Of a stretch of 64,000 nucleotides of DNA, positions 15,115 to 24,755 are shown one piece after another; position 1 is the first letter of the stretch, and every line of letters begins with the position of its first letter. Location: positions 434,001 through 498,000 of the forward strand of contig CP064957.1 in assembly GCA_016699045.1 (NCBI GenBank). The letters run 5' to 3'. Origin of the DNA: a bacterium. GTDB taxonomy: Bacteria > Babelota > Babeliae > Babelales > RVW-14. Below the pieces are notes generated by a model. The model was not told the DNA's origin. It ran no database searches and was given only the letters and a program-made list of their open reading frames with translations. Position numbers and translations under genes: made by a program.

Positions 15115-18100
15115 TTATTCTTTAACCTGGCAGTTATCGCAGGTTTCATGCAAGTTTGCAACGCGAACATTCTTACACGTATCCTCATCTACCAACACTT
15201 TTGCTCGTCCGTTTTCATCCTGCATTTGCGCAGCCCTTGCATAAAGCTCAGGAGATACCGTAAACGATTTGTCTGAATCTAGACACGGCATCACGTTTGT
15301 CCACAAAGACGAACGATGTGGCAATTGCCTCCAACGACGAGTACCATCTTCACACTTAAATACATCTACATTTGCTTCAGCATGCGGCGCAAGAGCCCAC
15401 GCCGTTTTATCTTTATTTGCAAAAAGTTCATTGCCATCATCAAGAGAGCAACAGTCATGATCCGCTAGCTCACAGGAAGCTGGGGCTGTATTTAGTAGCC
15501 ACATGTGTTGTGCAGGATCCCACGTTGCAAAACGTGCACCATCATTCCACGTCACCAATTGAGATTTTGCAACGTCAGTTGGGCTGAAAAGCTCAAATTG
15601 ACTGGCTTGCTCATTCAACTTAAACAACCGATTATCCGGGCCCAAACAATATTCTTGTCCCGCAAAGTCTTTACAATCAGGAACATTGGCCCATCGTCCG
15701 GTTTCGTCTTCACTTTCTCCGCGATGCCAATATTTCACTGCATTATTTTCAGCGTCACTGTCTTCATTAATGCAAAACAATGCAGAGTCATTGTTGCAAT
15801 CATCAGACATTAAAACCCATTCAGTCAAATCATCATTAAGTATAAAGACGCGACCATCTGGCCCCATACACATGCCATCGCGTTCATTACCAGTACACAT
15901 TGGCGCATCATACCAACCATAATCATCACAATCTGAATGCCAATAATAAACATCGCCATTTAGATCACAATATGCCAAATTACCTGCGTTATCAAAAAAG
16001 CAATCAGAACCGCTTAACGAAACCCACGCATTAGCATTATCATTTGGTATAAAGATTTTACCATCTTTACCAACAAATTTACCCGCACAGACTTCTGATG
16101 ATTCCTCATCCCAATACGGAACATCTTGCCACGAAAGTACACCATCCTCAAAATGGCGGTAAAAAATACGCCCATTTTGCAGCATACAATCTGCCTCTTC
16201 AAGCGTACATGGCATTCCCTCAGTCCAAACACCAGAATCTTTTTTTGAATAAAACGTTGTTGCATAATCGGTTCTGGTATCAACTTCACAGATACCAGCA
16301 CTCAAATCACACGGTGGATTTAACGAACAATGACCATTTTCATCACAAAATACATTTATCTTTTTGCCAGCTTTATTAACAAAACGATACAATACTTGTT
16401 GATCATTCCAATCTTCAGGCGTATTTTGCCACTGCTGATTTGCCGCACTCCAAAATTCCAAAACACCGCCTAGATCGCATACTTCTCCCGATACACCAAC
16501 ACCACATGGAGAAACCTCACTATACGTTCCATCAGAACGCAAATAAAGCTTGAGATCACCAACACGACAAAGCACCGAATCTTTTTCACATGAAGGCTCT
16601 AAGCTCCATTGATTGCCATGGCGATACAGAATCGTTTTTTCATCACTTTGCCTACAATATGGCACAGATGATTTATCGCCACATAAATCGGCCGGCTTCC
16701 ATCCATCATTGCCAAACCAAAAATACGCACCATCTCCAAATCTAATCAAGCGAACATCTAGTGCAACATCAAGATTTAAAAGCCACAGCGTCTTGCCATC
16801 AAGCGTACCAGCATACAGTCTATTGCCATCATCAAGTGTACAATAGCCCTTTGTTTGACCAGTAAGCCTCATTAACAATCCACCACTATTCGCTTTTTTA
16901 CAAGCCTGCGGTGCATCATTAATAAGCCACTTCTTTTGCTCAGGATCCCAGGTTGCGTAGTTTCTACCATCGCCAAAATCAACTAAACGAGATTTGATTA
17001 CATCTTCAGGTTCTTTTAACTCAACAAAGTATCCGGCAGCATTGCGTTGAAATAACGTACCATCAACGCCCACACAATAATTAAGGTCGGCAAAATCATC
17101 ACAAGAAGGGATATCACTCCACCAGCAGCCATTACCCATATTCTTCCAATATTTAACCTTGCCATCTTTGGTACAGTAGCTTAGGGTCGTTCCTTGAATC
17201 ATGCACTTACTTGCATCTTCAAGACGAACCCAGCCCGTGCAATCATCATTTGGTATAAAAATACGTCCATCAGGTCCTTTAAAAACACCTTGGTGCGATA
17301 CAGACCAATCCCACGCTGGCGTATCTTCCCAAGAACTGGTTCCATTCTTTATGTGAGGATAGTACACGGCATCATTTTCAAGAACGCAGTATTTGTCCGA
17401 GTACGCATCGCACGGCATACCCTCAGTCCAACTCGAAGCATCTTTTTTTCTGAAAAATTCAGTCCCATCAACAATGCAAATTCCTTCACGCGGTTGGCAA
17501 GGAAATTTGACGCTGCAACTACCATCTTTGTTGCAAAAAACTAAAACGCCACTTTGATCAGATTTAATAAAGCGATAGAGCTTTTTGTTTGCAGCCCAAT
17601 TAACCGGTTTATTCTGCCATTTTTTTTCTTGGTAATTCCAAAATTCTATGATGTTTTCATCAAAAATACAGACAGCCTCTGAGTGCTCGCCATCAGCACA
17701 CGGCGACGTTTCTTTATACGATCCATCTTCATGAAGGTAAAATTTTAAATCATCAACAGTACAAATTTTAACACCATTGCCACATGGCGGGGTCAGCAGC
17801 ATATCATTGCCATGTCGGTACAATCGCAAGCCATCTGGCAAATCACAATATAGCTTATCTCTATCACAAAAAGGTTTTTCAACTCCTTCGCGAATCACCG
17901 GCAAGTTTTGAAAACACAAGCGACCGTCTGGTAAAAAATGAAATCCTTTTTTTCCAACGGAACAATGCCATGCGCCCGGAGTTACATCGCCAACAAAAGC
18001 TAAGTTTTTCCCATTACAAAGTATTATTGGCAACAAACTTGACCCATCATTTTTCGACGCATTAATACAAGAAAAATCAATCTTATCATTAATCGAATAT

Positions 18101-19020
18101 TCTTGTTTTTTGCAACGAATTTGCCATGCATTTATACACGTAGGTCCTGCAAACAGGTGGGTATCGCATTGATTTGGATTCCATAGCGCATCTTTTACAT
18201 CATGAGCTTTTTCTGAAATCGCCACACGATTTTCATAAATGCCAGCGCCTACCAACAATGCCAACAAACCATACCCACAAGCTTTGATGACCCATGATTG
18301 ACTTTGAGCAGACTCATCGTCATACAAAATATGCGGACAATCAAGAATTTGATCGCCATTAATAAACGTCTCCGTAGGAAATGATTTTGTTTCCATCGAT
18401 TCTTTTTCATCGTCATATGAAATCAGAATCGTTACAAGTGGTGATTTTTTGACAAGAGCACCACCTGACCTATCATTCGTCAATCGAACTTGTATCGAAC
18501 GTGGATCAAAAAAATCGACAATCAAATTAAATAAGCGCTCAAGAAATTCTCGTTTATTATAATTTTTTACACTCATATGACAATATGTACCACCACCATC
18601 ATGCCTGTCAGCACGCTCACACACGGCAGCATTAATTAACATCAATTGCTGCTGAATTTGATCTTGAATACCAGGTAGCTCTGGCATTCTTGGCGTCAGC
18701 AACTTATCAAGCTCATCGGCAGAAAAACGAAACGCTTCACTGTATGCAAGATCAGTATAAAGATGTGCCATAACAGCAGGCATCATCTCTGCTTGCAGCC
18801 GACTCAGTGATCGTTTTTGTAAATCTGTTAATTGATTTCCCCCGTCAAACACTACTTTTTTAAAAATGCTTTTCCATTTGGCATCAAGATCAAACTGACA
18901 CCGTTGTTTCAGAAAATTATTAAATTGATGATCGTACACAACATATTCATGCTTTACTGCATTCAATGACATTGAACATAAAAAAAGAACACTGAACAAC
19001 AGCGCACGTGGCATACCCAT
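15115..19020 (-). CDS. Giant secreted Cys-rich repeat protein (1301 residues)
   Basis: Not recognised. It has a signal peptide (MGMPRALLFSVLFLCSMSLNA), a ~230-residue N-terminal region, one hydrophobic segment near residue 245 (WVIKACGYGLLALLVGAGIY), then ~1000 residues of short Cys/Trp/Asp/Gly-rich units of the form (F/Y)xxxDGxxFxxxxxxxxWxxxPxC. A block of about 400 residues is duplicated: DDLKFYLHEDGSYKETSPC matches GDLKLYLRSDGTYSEVSPC, FFRKKDASSWTEGMPC matches FYSKKDSGVWTEGMPC, and GPDGRIFIPNDDCTGWVRL matches GKDGKIFIPNDNANAWVSL. Regular spacing suggests beta-propeller-like or WG-repeat-like blades held by disulfides. GAGGAG precedes the ATG. Probably an exposed adhesin or host-contact protein; no enzyme motif is seen. 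Confidence 0.85.
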   Translation of the reverse strand: MGMPRALLFSVLFLCSMSLNAVKHEYVVYDHQFNNFLKQRCQFDLDAKWKSIFKKVVFDGGNQLTDLQKRSLSRLQAEMMPAVMAHLYTDLAYSEAFRFSADELDKLLTPRMPELPGIQDQIQQQLMLINAAVCERADRHDGGGTYCHMSVKNYNKREFLERLFNLIVDFFDPRSIQVRLTNDRSGGALVKKSPLVTILISYDDEKESMETKSFPTETFINGDQILDCPHILYDDESAQSQSWVIKACGYGLLALLVGAGIYENRVAISEKAHDVKDALWNPNQCDTHLFAGPTCINAWQIRCKKQEYSINDKIDFSCINASKNDGSSLLPIILCNGKNLAFVGDVTPGAWHCSVGKKGFHFLPDGRLCFQNLPVIREGVEKPFCDRDKLYCDLPDGLRLYRHGNDMLLTPPCGNGVKICTVDDLKFYLHEDGSYKETSPCADGEHSEAVCIFDENIIEFWNYQEKKWQNKPVNWAANKKLYRFIKSDQSGVLVFCNKDGSCSVKFPCQPREGICIVDGTEFFRKKDASSWTEGMPCDAYSDKYCVLENDAVYYPHIKNGTSSWEDTPAWDWSVSHQGVFKGPDGRIFIPNDDCTGWVRLEDASKCMIQGTTLSYCTKDGKVKYWKNMGNGCWWSDIPSCDDFADLNYCVGVDGTLFQRNAAGYFVELKEPEDVIKSRLVDFGDGRNYATWDPEQKKWLINDAPQACKKANSGGLLMRLTGQTKGYCTLDDGNRLYAGTLDGKTLWLLNLDVALDVRLIRFGDGAYFWFGNDGWKPADLCGDKSSVPYCRQSDEKTILYRHGNQWSLEPSCEKDSVLCRVGDLKLYLRSDGTYSEVSPCGVGVSGEVCDLGGVLEFWSAANQQWQNTPEDWNDQQVLYRFVNKAGKKINVFCDENGHCSLNPPCDLSAGICEVDTRTDYATTFYSKKDSGVWTEGMPCTLEEADCMLQNGRIFYRHFEDGVLSWQDVPYWDEESSEVCAGKFVGKDGKIFIPNDNANAWVSLSGSDCFFDNAGNLAYCDLNGDVYYWHSDCDDYGWYDAPMCTGNERDGMCMGPDGRVFILNDDLTEWVLMSDDCNNDSALFCINEDSDAENNAVKYWHRGESEDETGRWANVPDCKDFAGQEYCLGPDNRLFKLNEQASQFELFSPTDVAKSQLVTWNDGARFATWDPAQHMWLLNTAPASCELADHDCCSLDDGNELFANKDKTAWALAPHAEANVDVFKCEDGTRRWRQLPHRSSLWTNVMPCLDSDKSFTVSPELYARAAQMQDENGRAKVLVDEDTCKNVRVANLHETCDNCQVKE

Positions 19021-19192
19021 AACTACTCTCCTCGTTGGATAAAAACCGAAAAATGTGAATAAAAAACATGCGCATAATGTAGCAAAACAATAATGGCCTG
19101 CAAATAAAAACTATCAACATTTTTTTTCAAATTGTGTACATCACGCATTATTTTTTGCAATATTTTTTGTTTTGATGCTAAAAAATGCTTTG

Positions 19193-19848
19193 TTATTGCC
19201 TGTTGTAAGCATTGTATGCAAGATGATCAACCAACATCTGCCGATACTCTGCAAGCTCAGAAACAGAAGCTCCCACCGTTTTTGCGCTTTCTTCTAAACG
19301 ACGTATCATCAATTTTTCTTTAAACAATGGATCTTTTTCAAAAGCTTCAGCTTCTTGTTCAGTCATAGCCCCGCCTTGACGCTTTAATGTTTCCTGACTT
19401 GCGGGCGAAATCTGCTGTAAATAATCGGGTTGCCGAGAAACAAGATACCCGCTTGCACATGAGCTCCGACAAGTGCTGCAACAAGATCTGAAAATCCATG
19501 TTGTTTCAAAAAATCAGCGCCAATATCTTCATGATGCGCAACGCCATAGCCATCCATTTGCTCGCTATCTTTTGCAGCACACAAGTGGCCAATGTCGTGA
19601 AGCAAGGCAGCAATAACAATTTGGTCATCGCAGCCGGCCAACCTCGCTTGATACGCGCATTGAATGGCGTGTTCATACTGCGTAATTGCTTCGCCGATAT
19701 AATCATAATCTTTACCTAACTCAATAATGCTCATGACTTTATCAACAACAGACTCTACCGATAGCAACTCATTTGGCATTGCTCGCAAAGATACAGAAAA
19801 CACACAGAACACTAATAAACTCATAATTTTTGAAAATAAACGATTCAT
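19193..19848 (-). pseudogene. Frameshifted secreted HD-domain protein (PhnZ/phosphonate-type)
   Basis: The 5' frame (19848 to 19384) has a signal peptide (MNRLFSKIMSLLVFCVFSVSLRA) and an HD domain: ITQYEHAIQCAYQARL, the metal motif AALLHDIGHLC, and HHEDIGADFLKQHGF. After VGAHVQA (around 19447-19453) the frame is lost and ends in 20 unrelated residues. In another frame the expected family continuation resumes at once (YLVSRQPDYLQQISPAS, then RRLEESAKTVGASV) and runs to a stop at 19193. This order matches PhnZ-like HD oxygenases/hydrolases of small phosphorylated molecules. A short deletion in the AAGCG region explains the break. AGGAG precedes the start. An assembly error cannot be excluded. 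Confidence 0.8.
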
Positions 19849-20047
19849 GACAATAATCTCCTTTCATAACTTTTTTAGACAACATTAACCAGCCAAAGCC
19901 TAGCACGAAAAAATGAAAGTCTAAAAAATTCTACACTTTCCTAAAATCACGCTCATGATTGTTTTTCTCGACATCACGCAACCCATCGGCTATAAAAATA
20001 AACATAGTATTTTTGAATGGTCTACGCATCACAACCGGAGAATTTTA

Positions 20048-20719
20048 ATGAAGAAAATAAGCTTATTGTTGTGCGCACTCTCGCTCATACTTTCGTCAGC
20101 ACACAGCGTTACCACGCGATCGCAAGCAAGAAAAATAAGAGCCGTTTTTTTAAACTATGGCATTAAGTTATGCCAAGAAAATGAAACAAAAGAAGTCATA
20201 AACTTACTTGAAACAAATACGCCAACACCAAGCGAGCTCAGCACATTTATGGCCGCATGCACTCAGCAAGGAAACGTACAGTGCTTGAGCGTCCTTCTCG
20301 CTCAACCTGAAGTATCGCATGCCCTTAAAATTGATGGAGAACCATTGCTCAACGCACTTTATTGGTGGAATCATAATAAAAATAACTGTGCATGCGTTAA
20401 ACTTTTATTGCAATCCGGTGCAAACGCCAACCCTGCCACTGCATACAAAAATACCGCTCTTCATCTTGCCAGCAAAAGAGGTTGCCTTAAGTGCATTGAA
20501 AGACTCATCAAATCTGGCGCTGATATATTTGCAGAAAATTTTGAAAAAGAAACTCCCATAGAAATTTTTTACAACAATTACAAAGAATTTTTTAATGAAG
20601 GCACGATCGACCCGATTAATTTATTTATTAGTATGGTACCTAAATCTCACGATGAAGACACGTCAGAAGATGAAGACACCTCGGAATTTGTTAACATAGT
20701 CACCGAATCTCACTCTTAA
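20048..20719 (+). CDS. Secreted ankyrin-repeat protein
   Basis: Starting at the ATG at 20048 (GGAG 7 bases upstream) gives 223 residues with a good signal peptide (MKKISLLLCALSLILSSAHS). Residues ~60-165 contain ankyrin-like units, the clearest being TALHLASKRGCLKCIERLIKSGADI, preceded by a weaker unit (PLLNALYWWNHNKNNCACVKLLLQSGANA). The C-terminus is acidic with a repeated DEDTSE motif. It lies 13 bases upstream of the amidase-like gene and may be co-transcribed with it. Confidence 0.85.
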   Translation: MKKISLLLCALSLILSSAHSVTTRSQARKIRAVFLNYGIKLCQENETKEVINLLETNTPTPSELSTFMAACTQQGNVQCLSVLLAQPEVSHALKIDGEPLLNALYWWNHNKNNCACVKLLLQSGANANPATAYKNTALHLASKRGCLKCIERLIKSGADIFAENFEKETPIEIFYNNYKEFFNEGTIDPINLFISMVPKSHDEDTSEDEDTSEFVNIVTESHS

Positions 20720-20732
20720 TAATTCAGACACC

Positions 20733-21398
20733 ATGATAAAACCAACCCACCAAGCCCTTTTATTATTGTTCATATTGACACTGACCGTGCCGGCCAACCC
20801 GCGCACGGTCATCATGTTTGATCCAGCCGGGGACTCGCATGAGCTGGGCCGCAAACTTGCGCAAGGTTATGAGCGCGGCGCAACGCTCACGCTGGCCGAA
20901 AAATTGCACCACGAGCTCTCGCAAGAACCAGGACTTTATCCGCTATTAAGCCGCCAACCAGGCGAGCAATGCCTCCCGCTACAGGCAGCATCTTTTGCCA
21001 ACCGGCTTCAGACAAACCTGTTTGTGCGCTTGCATTGTTACCACGAGCTCACGGCAAAGCCGCGCATGTACATTTACTACAAGCTTCATAACCCTCTCAC
21101 CGACCTTGCCCCCCGCCCGACCGTAAACGATCGTACGTTTACCCCCCTTTCCCAAGCCCATCTACCTAACCTGCGCCTCTCGATCAAGCGAGCTGAAAGC
21201 ATAAAAGAGACACTATCAAGCACCGACTACCAACAACTTTTCGATTGTTATGGCCCCTCTGGTCGACCGCTTAAGGCATTAACCGGCATCCAGCCAAGCG
21301 CTCTGGTTATTGAAATTGGCCTGAGTGGATCAACCAAATTAGAAAGTCTAGTTCAACCCCTCAAAAATGCCATACTCAACGCCCTGCTCGTTGTATAA
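20733..21398 (+). CDS. Degenerate N-acetylmuramoyl-L-alanine amidase (Amidase_3)-like protein
   Basis: Protein of 221 residues with an N-terminal hydrophobic signal or anchor. The order of elements follows Amidase_3 enzymes: a strand ending in a DP motif (TVIMFDPAGDSHELG), a helix with AEKLHHELSQ, the LSRQPGE..LPLQAASFAN segment, a strand ending in His (NLFVRLHCYHE) and a late strand with Glu (ALVIEIGLSG). However, the zinc-binding DPGHGG loop is replaced by DPAGDS, so one metal ligand appears lost. It may bind peptidoglycan without cutting it, or the similarity may be superficial. Base composition is more GC-rich than its neighbours. The assignment is by pattern only. Confidence 0.5.
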   Translation: MIKPTHQALLLLFILTLTVPANPRTVIMFDPAGDSHELGRKLAQGYERGATLTLAEKLHHELSQEPGLYPLLSRQPGEQCLPLQAASFANRLQTNLFVRLHCYHELTAKPRMYIYYKLHNPLTDLAPRPTVNDRTFTPLSQAHLPNLRLSIKRAESIKETLSSTDYQQLFDCYGPSGRPLKALTGIQPSALVIEIGLSGSTKLESLVQPLKNAILNALLVV

Positions 21399-21505
21399 AA
21401 TAAATACACCAAAGCATACGATTTCTCTGGCCATTTTGGACTCCTCATGTTATGATTTTCATAACATATTATCTGTTTTATTTGAGAACAAAAAAGAGTT
21501 CCATT

Positions 21506-22012
21506 ATGATCTTTTTAGATTCACTCGTTGTTTTTTTCGAACAACTCCTTTACCCCCATTTTTCATCATTCACAACGCCTGAAGCCCTCATCAGCCTGGG
21601 GTGGTTTGTTCTTGGCATCTTTGTGCTCATTATTGAAATCAACATGCCGGGGCTTTTTTATTGCATCGCTTTGGCTTGTGGCTGTTTTACTGCGAGCGTG
21701 TTAGCACTGCTTGACTACAGCCTTTTTTCCCAGTGCCTTGTAGCGCTGGGCATTACAACACTCGCTTTTGCCAGCCTGCGCTCCTACTTTGGCGCACCAG
21801 CACAACCAACATTGCCCACCAACAGCGAAGCATTAATCAATAAACATGGAATTGTTGTAAAAACCATTGAGACCCATACCGCAGGCCGTGTAAAAATTAA
21901 CGGTGAAGAATGGCCAGCATTAAGCGCCAACCACACGATCATTTTACAAAAAGGAACCTCAGTTCGCATTATTGGCATCAAAGGCAATAAAGTTATTGTC
22001 AAAACAGATTAA
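21506..22012 (+). CDS. NfeD-like membrane protein
   Basis: Starting at the ATG at 21506 gives 168 residues. Two or three membrane helices (WFVLGIFVLIIEINMPGLFY, and CFTASVLALLDYSLF with the following helix) precede a C-terminal OB fold (NKHGIVVKTIETHTAGRVKI, then GEEWPALS). This is the short NfeD type that partners SPFH proteins. The next gene, 21 bases downstream, is indeed an SPFH protein. The pair is commonly linked to membrane microdomains and quality control. An in-frame ATG at 21452 would add 18 unusual residues and is less likely. Confidence 0.85.
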   Translation: MIFLDSLVVFFEQLLYPHFSSFTTPEALISLGWFVLGIFVLIIEINMPGLFYCIALACGCFTASVLALLDYSLFSQCLVALGITTLAFASLRSYFGAPAQPTLPTNSEALINKHGIVVKTIETHTAGRVKINGEEWPALSANHTIILQKGTSVRIIGIKGNKVIVKTD

Positions 22013-22033
22013 TTAGACATAAAGGAACCCACT

Positions 22034-23020
22034 ATGATTTTTCTCATTTTTTTCGGCATTCTCTTTTTGTTCTTGGCTTTTTTGCTGATCAAAGCAACGT
22101 ACGTTGTCAAACAAGCTGAAGTTGTAATCATCGAACGCTTTGGTAGTTTTCAACGTGTTTTAAAGCCAGGCCTCAATTTTGTTATGCCATTTGCAGACAA
22201 ACCCCGCCAAGTATTGTGGACATTTATTCAAGAAGAAGCACGCAGCGGAAAAATGTATCGATTCTCTCGCTATATTGAACGTATTGATTTGCGCGAAAGC
22301 GTTTACGATTTTCCAAAACAAAACGTTATTACCAAAGACAACGTTACCATGGAAATTAACGCCCTGCTTTATTTCCAAATTACCGATCCAATAGCTGCAA
22401 CGTACGAAATAGACAACTTGCCACAAGGTATTGAAAAACTCACCCAGACAACCTTACGTAACATTATAGGCTCATTGGATCTTGATGAATCGCTCACTTC
22501 ACGCGATATGATCAACGAAAAACTTACGCTCATTCTTGATGAAGCAACCGATAAATGGGGCGTTAAAGTTAATCGCGTTGAGCTCCAAGAAGTCAACCCA
22601 CCACGCGATATTAGAGATGCGATGGAAAAACAAATGCGAGCAGAACGTGATCGCCGTGCCCACATTTTAGAAGCTGAAGGTTTTAAAACAGCTGCGGTTC
22701 TGGAAGCTGAAGGTAAAAAGAGTGCGGCCATCTTAGAAGCTGAAGGCGTGCAAATGTCTCAAGTCATGCGCGCAAAAGGTGAGTCTGATGCTCGTCGCTT
22801 GCTGGCGCAAGGTGAAGCAGATGCTATAAAATTGGTGCGAGATGCAATTCCAAACCAAGACCCACTGCCATACATGACCGCCATCAATTACATCAAGGTA
22901 TTACCAGAAATGATGAAAGATAAAAATGGCAAACTCATTGTAATTCCGTATGAAGCAAGTGCTGTTATGGGTTCATTAAGTGGCATTAAAACACTTTTTA
23001 AGGACCTTGATAAATCTTAA
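22034..23020 (+). CDS. SPFH/stomatin-family membrane protein (paraslipin-like)
   Basis: Protein of 328 residues: one N-terminal membrane helix (FLIFFGILFLFLAFLLIKATYVV), then the SPFH/band-7 domain (VVIIERFGSFQRVLKPGLNFVMP, and NVITKDNVTMEINALLYFQI) and a long helical region with repeated EAEG units (ILEAEGFKTAAVLEAEGKKS). The line VNPPRDIRDAMEKQMRAERDRRA places it with the QmcA/paraslipin branch. It forms oligomeric cages or scaffolds at the membrane in relatives. AAGGAA precedes the ATG, and NfeD is directly upstream. Confidence 0.92.
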   Translation: MIFLIFFGILFLFLAFLLIKATYVVKQAEVVIIERFGSFQRVLKPGLNFVMPFADKPRQVLWTFIQEEARSGKMYRFSRYIERIDLRESVYDFPKQNVITKDNVTMEINALLYFQITDPIAATYEIDNLPQGIEKLTQTTLRNIIGSLDLDESLTSRDMINEKLTLILDEATDKWGVKVNRVELQEVNPPRDIRDAMEKQMRAERDRRAHILEAEGFKTAAVLEAEGKKSAAILEAEGVQMSQVMRAKGESDARRLLAQGEADAIKLVRDAIPNQDPLPYMTAINYIKVLPEMMKDKNGKLIVIPYEASAVMGSLSGIKTLFKDLDKS

Positions 23021-23045
23021 TTAATAAAAAAAGGAGCTTACAAAG

Positions 23046-23342
23046 ATGGTTAACCGCATTAAAATTCCTGTTATGTTTTTAGGCGGCTTACTGTTTTTTT
23101 GGTGGGCATTTTTATTATTTGCACGTAACAACACGGAAGATGCTCACCTTTATAGTAAAAACGCTTACTGCCAAAATACCAGTAAAATTTATGCTGATTT
23201 GGGCGAACTTGCGGAAAAAAGGCAAGACTTCCAGCAAGCAATTAGACACTATACAACAGCGCTGAATTTTCAGTCAGATCATGACATTACTAAAAAACTT
23301 AATGCATGTTACAAGTTTCTGAATACAACTCATGCTACTTAA
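23046..23342 (+). CDS. Small membrane-anchored TPR protein
   Basis: Protein of 98 residues: an N-terminal membrane helix (IPVMFLGGLLFFWWAFLLFA) and a single TPR-like hairpin (YADLGELAEKRQDFQQAIRHYTTAL). GGAG lies upstream of the ATG. It starts 25 bases after the SPFH gene and ends before a strong terminator, so it is the third gene of the NfeD-SPFH operon. Function is unknown; a helper of the SPFH complex is a guess from position. Confidence 0.75.
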   Translation: MVNRIKIPVMFLGGLLFFWWAFLLFARNNTEDAHLYSKNAYCQNTSKIYADLGELAEKRQDFQQAIRHYTTALNFQSDHDITKKLNACYKFLNTTHAT

Positions 23343-23371
23343 AGAATAAACACGTTTTCTTATATTTATCG

Positions 23372-23406
23372 TAAAAAGGCACGGAACAAAATACCGTGCC
23401 TTTTTT
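23372..23406 (+). terminator. Rho-independent terminator of the NfeD-SPFH-TPR operon
   Basis: Stem AAAAAGGCACGG / CCGTGCCTTTTT with a 9-base loop and a T-tract. Confidence 0.9.
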
Positions 23407-23534
23407 GATTATAACCATAGAATCTAGACTATTTTTTATTCTAAAAAACATTATTTGCTTTTTTTTTAGTAACCATGCTACTGTACCTAAACAAGTAATT
23501 TTTTAAAATAATCTTTCATAATGCGAAGGAAAAA

Positions 23535-24206
23535 ATGCTTAAAAAAATATTCGTAGCATTGGGAATCTTCGTAAATATTTATGCTCCTTCCAATTACGGA
23601 GCAGCACCTCTAACGGCACGTCCCAAGCCCACCCACGAAGAATTAATCAAAAAAATGGTTTTTCTTACCGCGTCAGAAATCAAAATTCCCTACCTGTTAT
23701 TTCAAGAAATACACGAAAAAATAGTCTACCTTTGTGAAATGTTTTATCGGGCAAAAACATATCACAAGCAAGAAGAAGCAGCTTGTTTGTTAATGTTATT
23801 AGAAGCTTTTCATACAAACGCACCAAAGACAGCCTTTTCTGAAAATGTCATCATCGCGGCTACGCGTTATGGCCTTACCAAATCTTGCAAGCAATCACTC
23901 TTCTTCATTGGCGATGATAATACCATGTCGGACATGATTTATCACAGCATTCAACTGATACTTTACCAACAACAATCAGGCTATTTTTGGTATAACATGA
24001 TCTCAGATCTTGAGTATTGTAAAGCTGTGCAAATCTCAGATATCGTCAATCAATACAATCAACCTAAAAAAGAATCACAAAAGAAAAAAAATATTCGAAT
24101 CAAAAAAAATGCAAAAAAAAGAATTGTCCTAACTAAAAAAGCAAAAAACAAATTCTGCCACAGGTCTTCTGAAAAGCACATAAGATTATGGAAAAAAAAA
24201 CAATAG
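23535..24206 (+). CDS. Secreted protein of an unrecognised tandem family, member 1
   Basis: Protein of 223 residues with a signal peptide (LKKIFVALGIFVNIYAPSNYGAA). The domain at ~45-170 is shared with the next two genes: IKIPYLLFQEIHEKIVYLC, a middle helix pair with LLMLLEAFHTNAP, and a closing DMIYHSIQLILYQQQSGYFWYNMI. The C-terminus is extremely Lys-rich (KKESQKKKNIRIKKNAKKR), suggesting nucleic-acid or polyanion binding. AAGGA precedes the ATG. I recognise no known family or catalytic motif. Confidence 0.8.
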   Translation: MLKKIFVALGIFVNIYAPSNYGAAPLTARPKPTHEELIKKMVFLTASEIKIPYLLFQEIHEKIVYLCEMFYRAKTYHKQEEAACLLMLLEAFHTNAPKTAFSENVIIAATRYGLTKSCKQSLFFIGDDNTMSDMIYHSIQLILYQQQSGYFWYNMISDLEYCKAVQISDIVNQYNQPKKESQKKKNIRIKKNAKKRIVLTKKAKNKFCHRSSEKHIRLWKKKQ

Positions 24207-24745
24207 CAGCTTTAAGCCTCATAAATATTTTTTATACAATAAGCGGATACGGAACAGCACGCGAACTTTTTCTGTACAGATCTAAAAGCGAATTATCTGC
24301 CGCTCAACAAAGCGTCATTATCATTGTTGCAACAAATACTCAAATTCCTTTTTTATATTTTAAAGAAATAGAAAAAAAAATTGATACCATATTTTCGCAT
24401 CTCGCTCATATAAAAAAATTACAACCACGCGAAGAAGAACGCTTTTTTAATTTTTTCAAACACCTTCTTGCCGCTCGACCAGGCCAAGCTCTTACTCACG
24501 ACATTATGGTATTTGCTCAAGAATTTGGTTTAACACAATCAATGCATAATGCTTTTTTTCTTATCAAAAATAATGGCATGATAACCGACATGGCACATCA
24601 ATGCATTCAAGTAATTATTACCGAGCTCATTGAAGATTTTTATTGTCATTTCACTATTAATGAATTAGAAAAAATGAGAAAAATAAAAATTAAAAAAAAT
24701 AAAAACCAATATGGTAAAAAAGAATCAATTTTTCAACACAATTAA
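24188..24745 (+). CDS. Secreted protein of the tandem family, member 2
   Basis: Protein of 185 residues starting inside the end of member 1 (19-base overlap in a different frame). The N-terminus is hydrophobic and signal-like. The shared domain follows: TQIPFLYFKEIEKKIDTIF, FFKHLLAARPGQ, then DMAHQCIQVIITELIEDFYCHF. Again it ends Lys-rich (KIKIKKNKNQYGKKE). The pairwise similarity to member 1 is clear in the first motif and the DM....IQ.I line but low overall, indicating an old duplication. Confidence 0.75.
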   Translation: MEKKTIAALSLINIFYTISGYGTARELFLYRSKSELSAAQQSVIIIVATNTQIPFLYFKEIEKKIDTIFSHLAHIKKLQPREEERFFNFFKHLLAARPGQALTHDIMVFAQEFGLTQSMHNAFFLIKNNGMITDMAHQCIQVIITELIEDFYCHFTINELEKMRKIKIKKNKNQYGKKESIFQHN

Positions 24746-24755
24746 CAACAAGACA

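Noticed and set aside
19132..19323. 63-codon plus-strand ORF
   Set aside because: It is antisense to the displaced 3' part of the HD-domain pseudogene.
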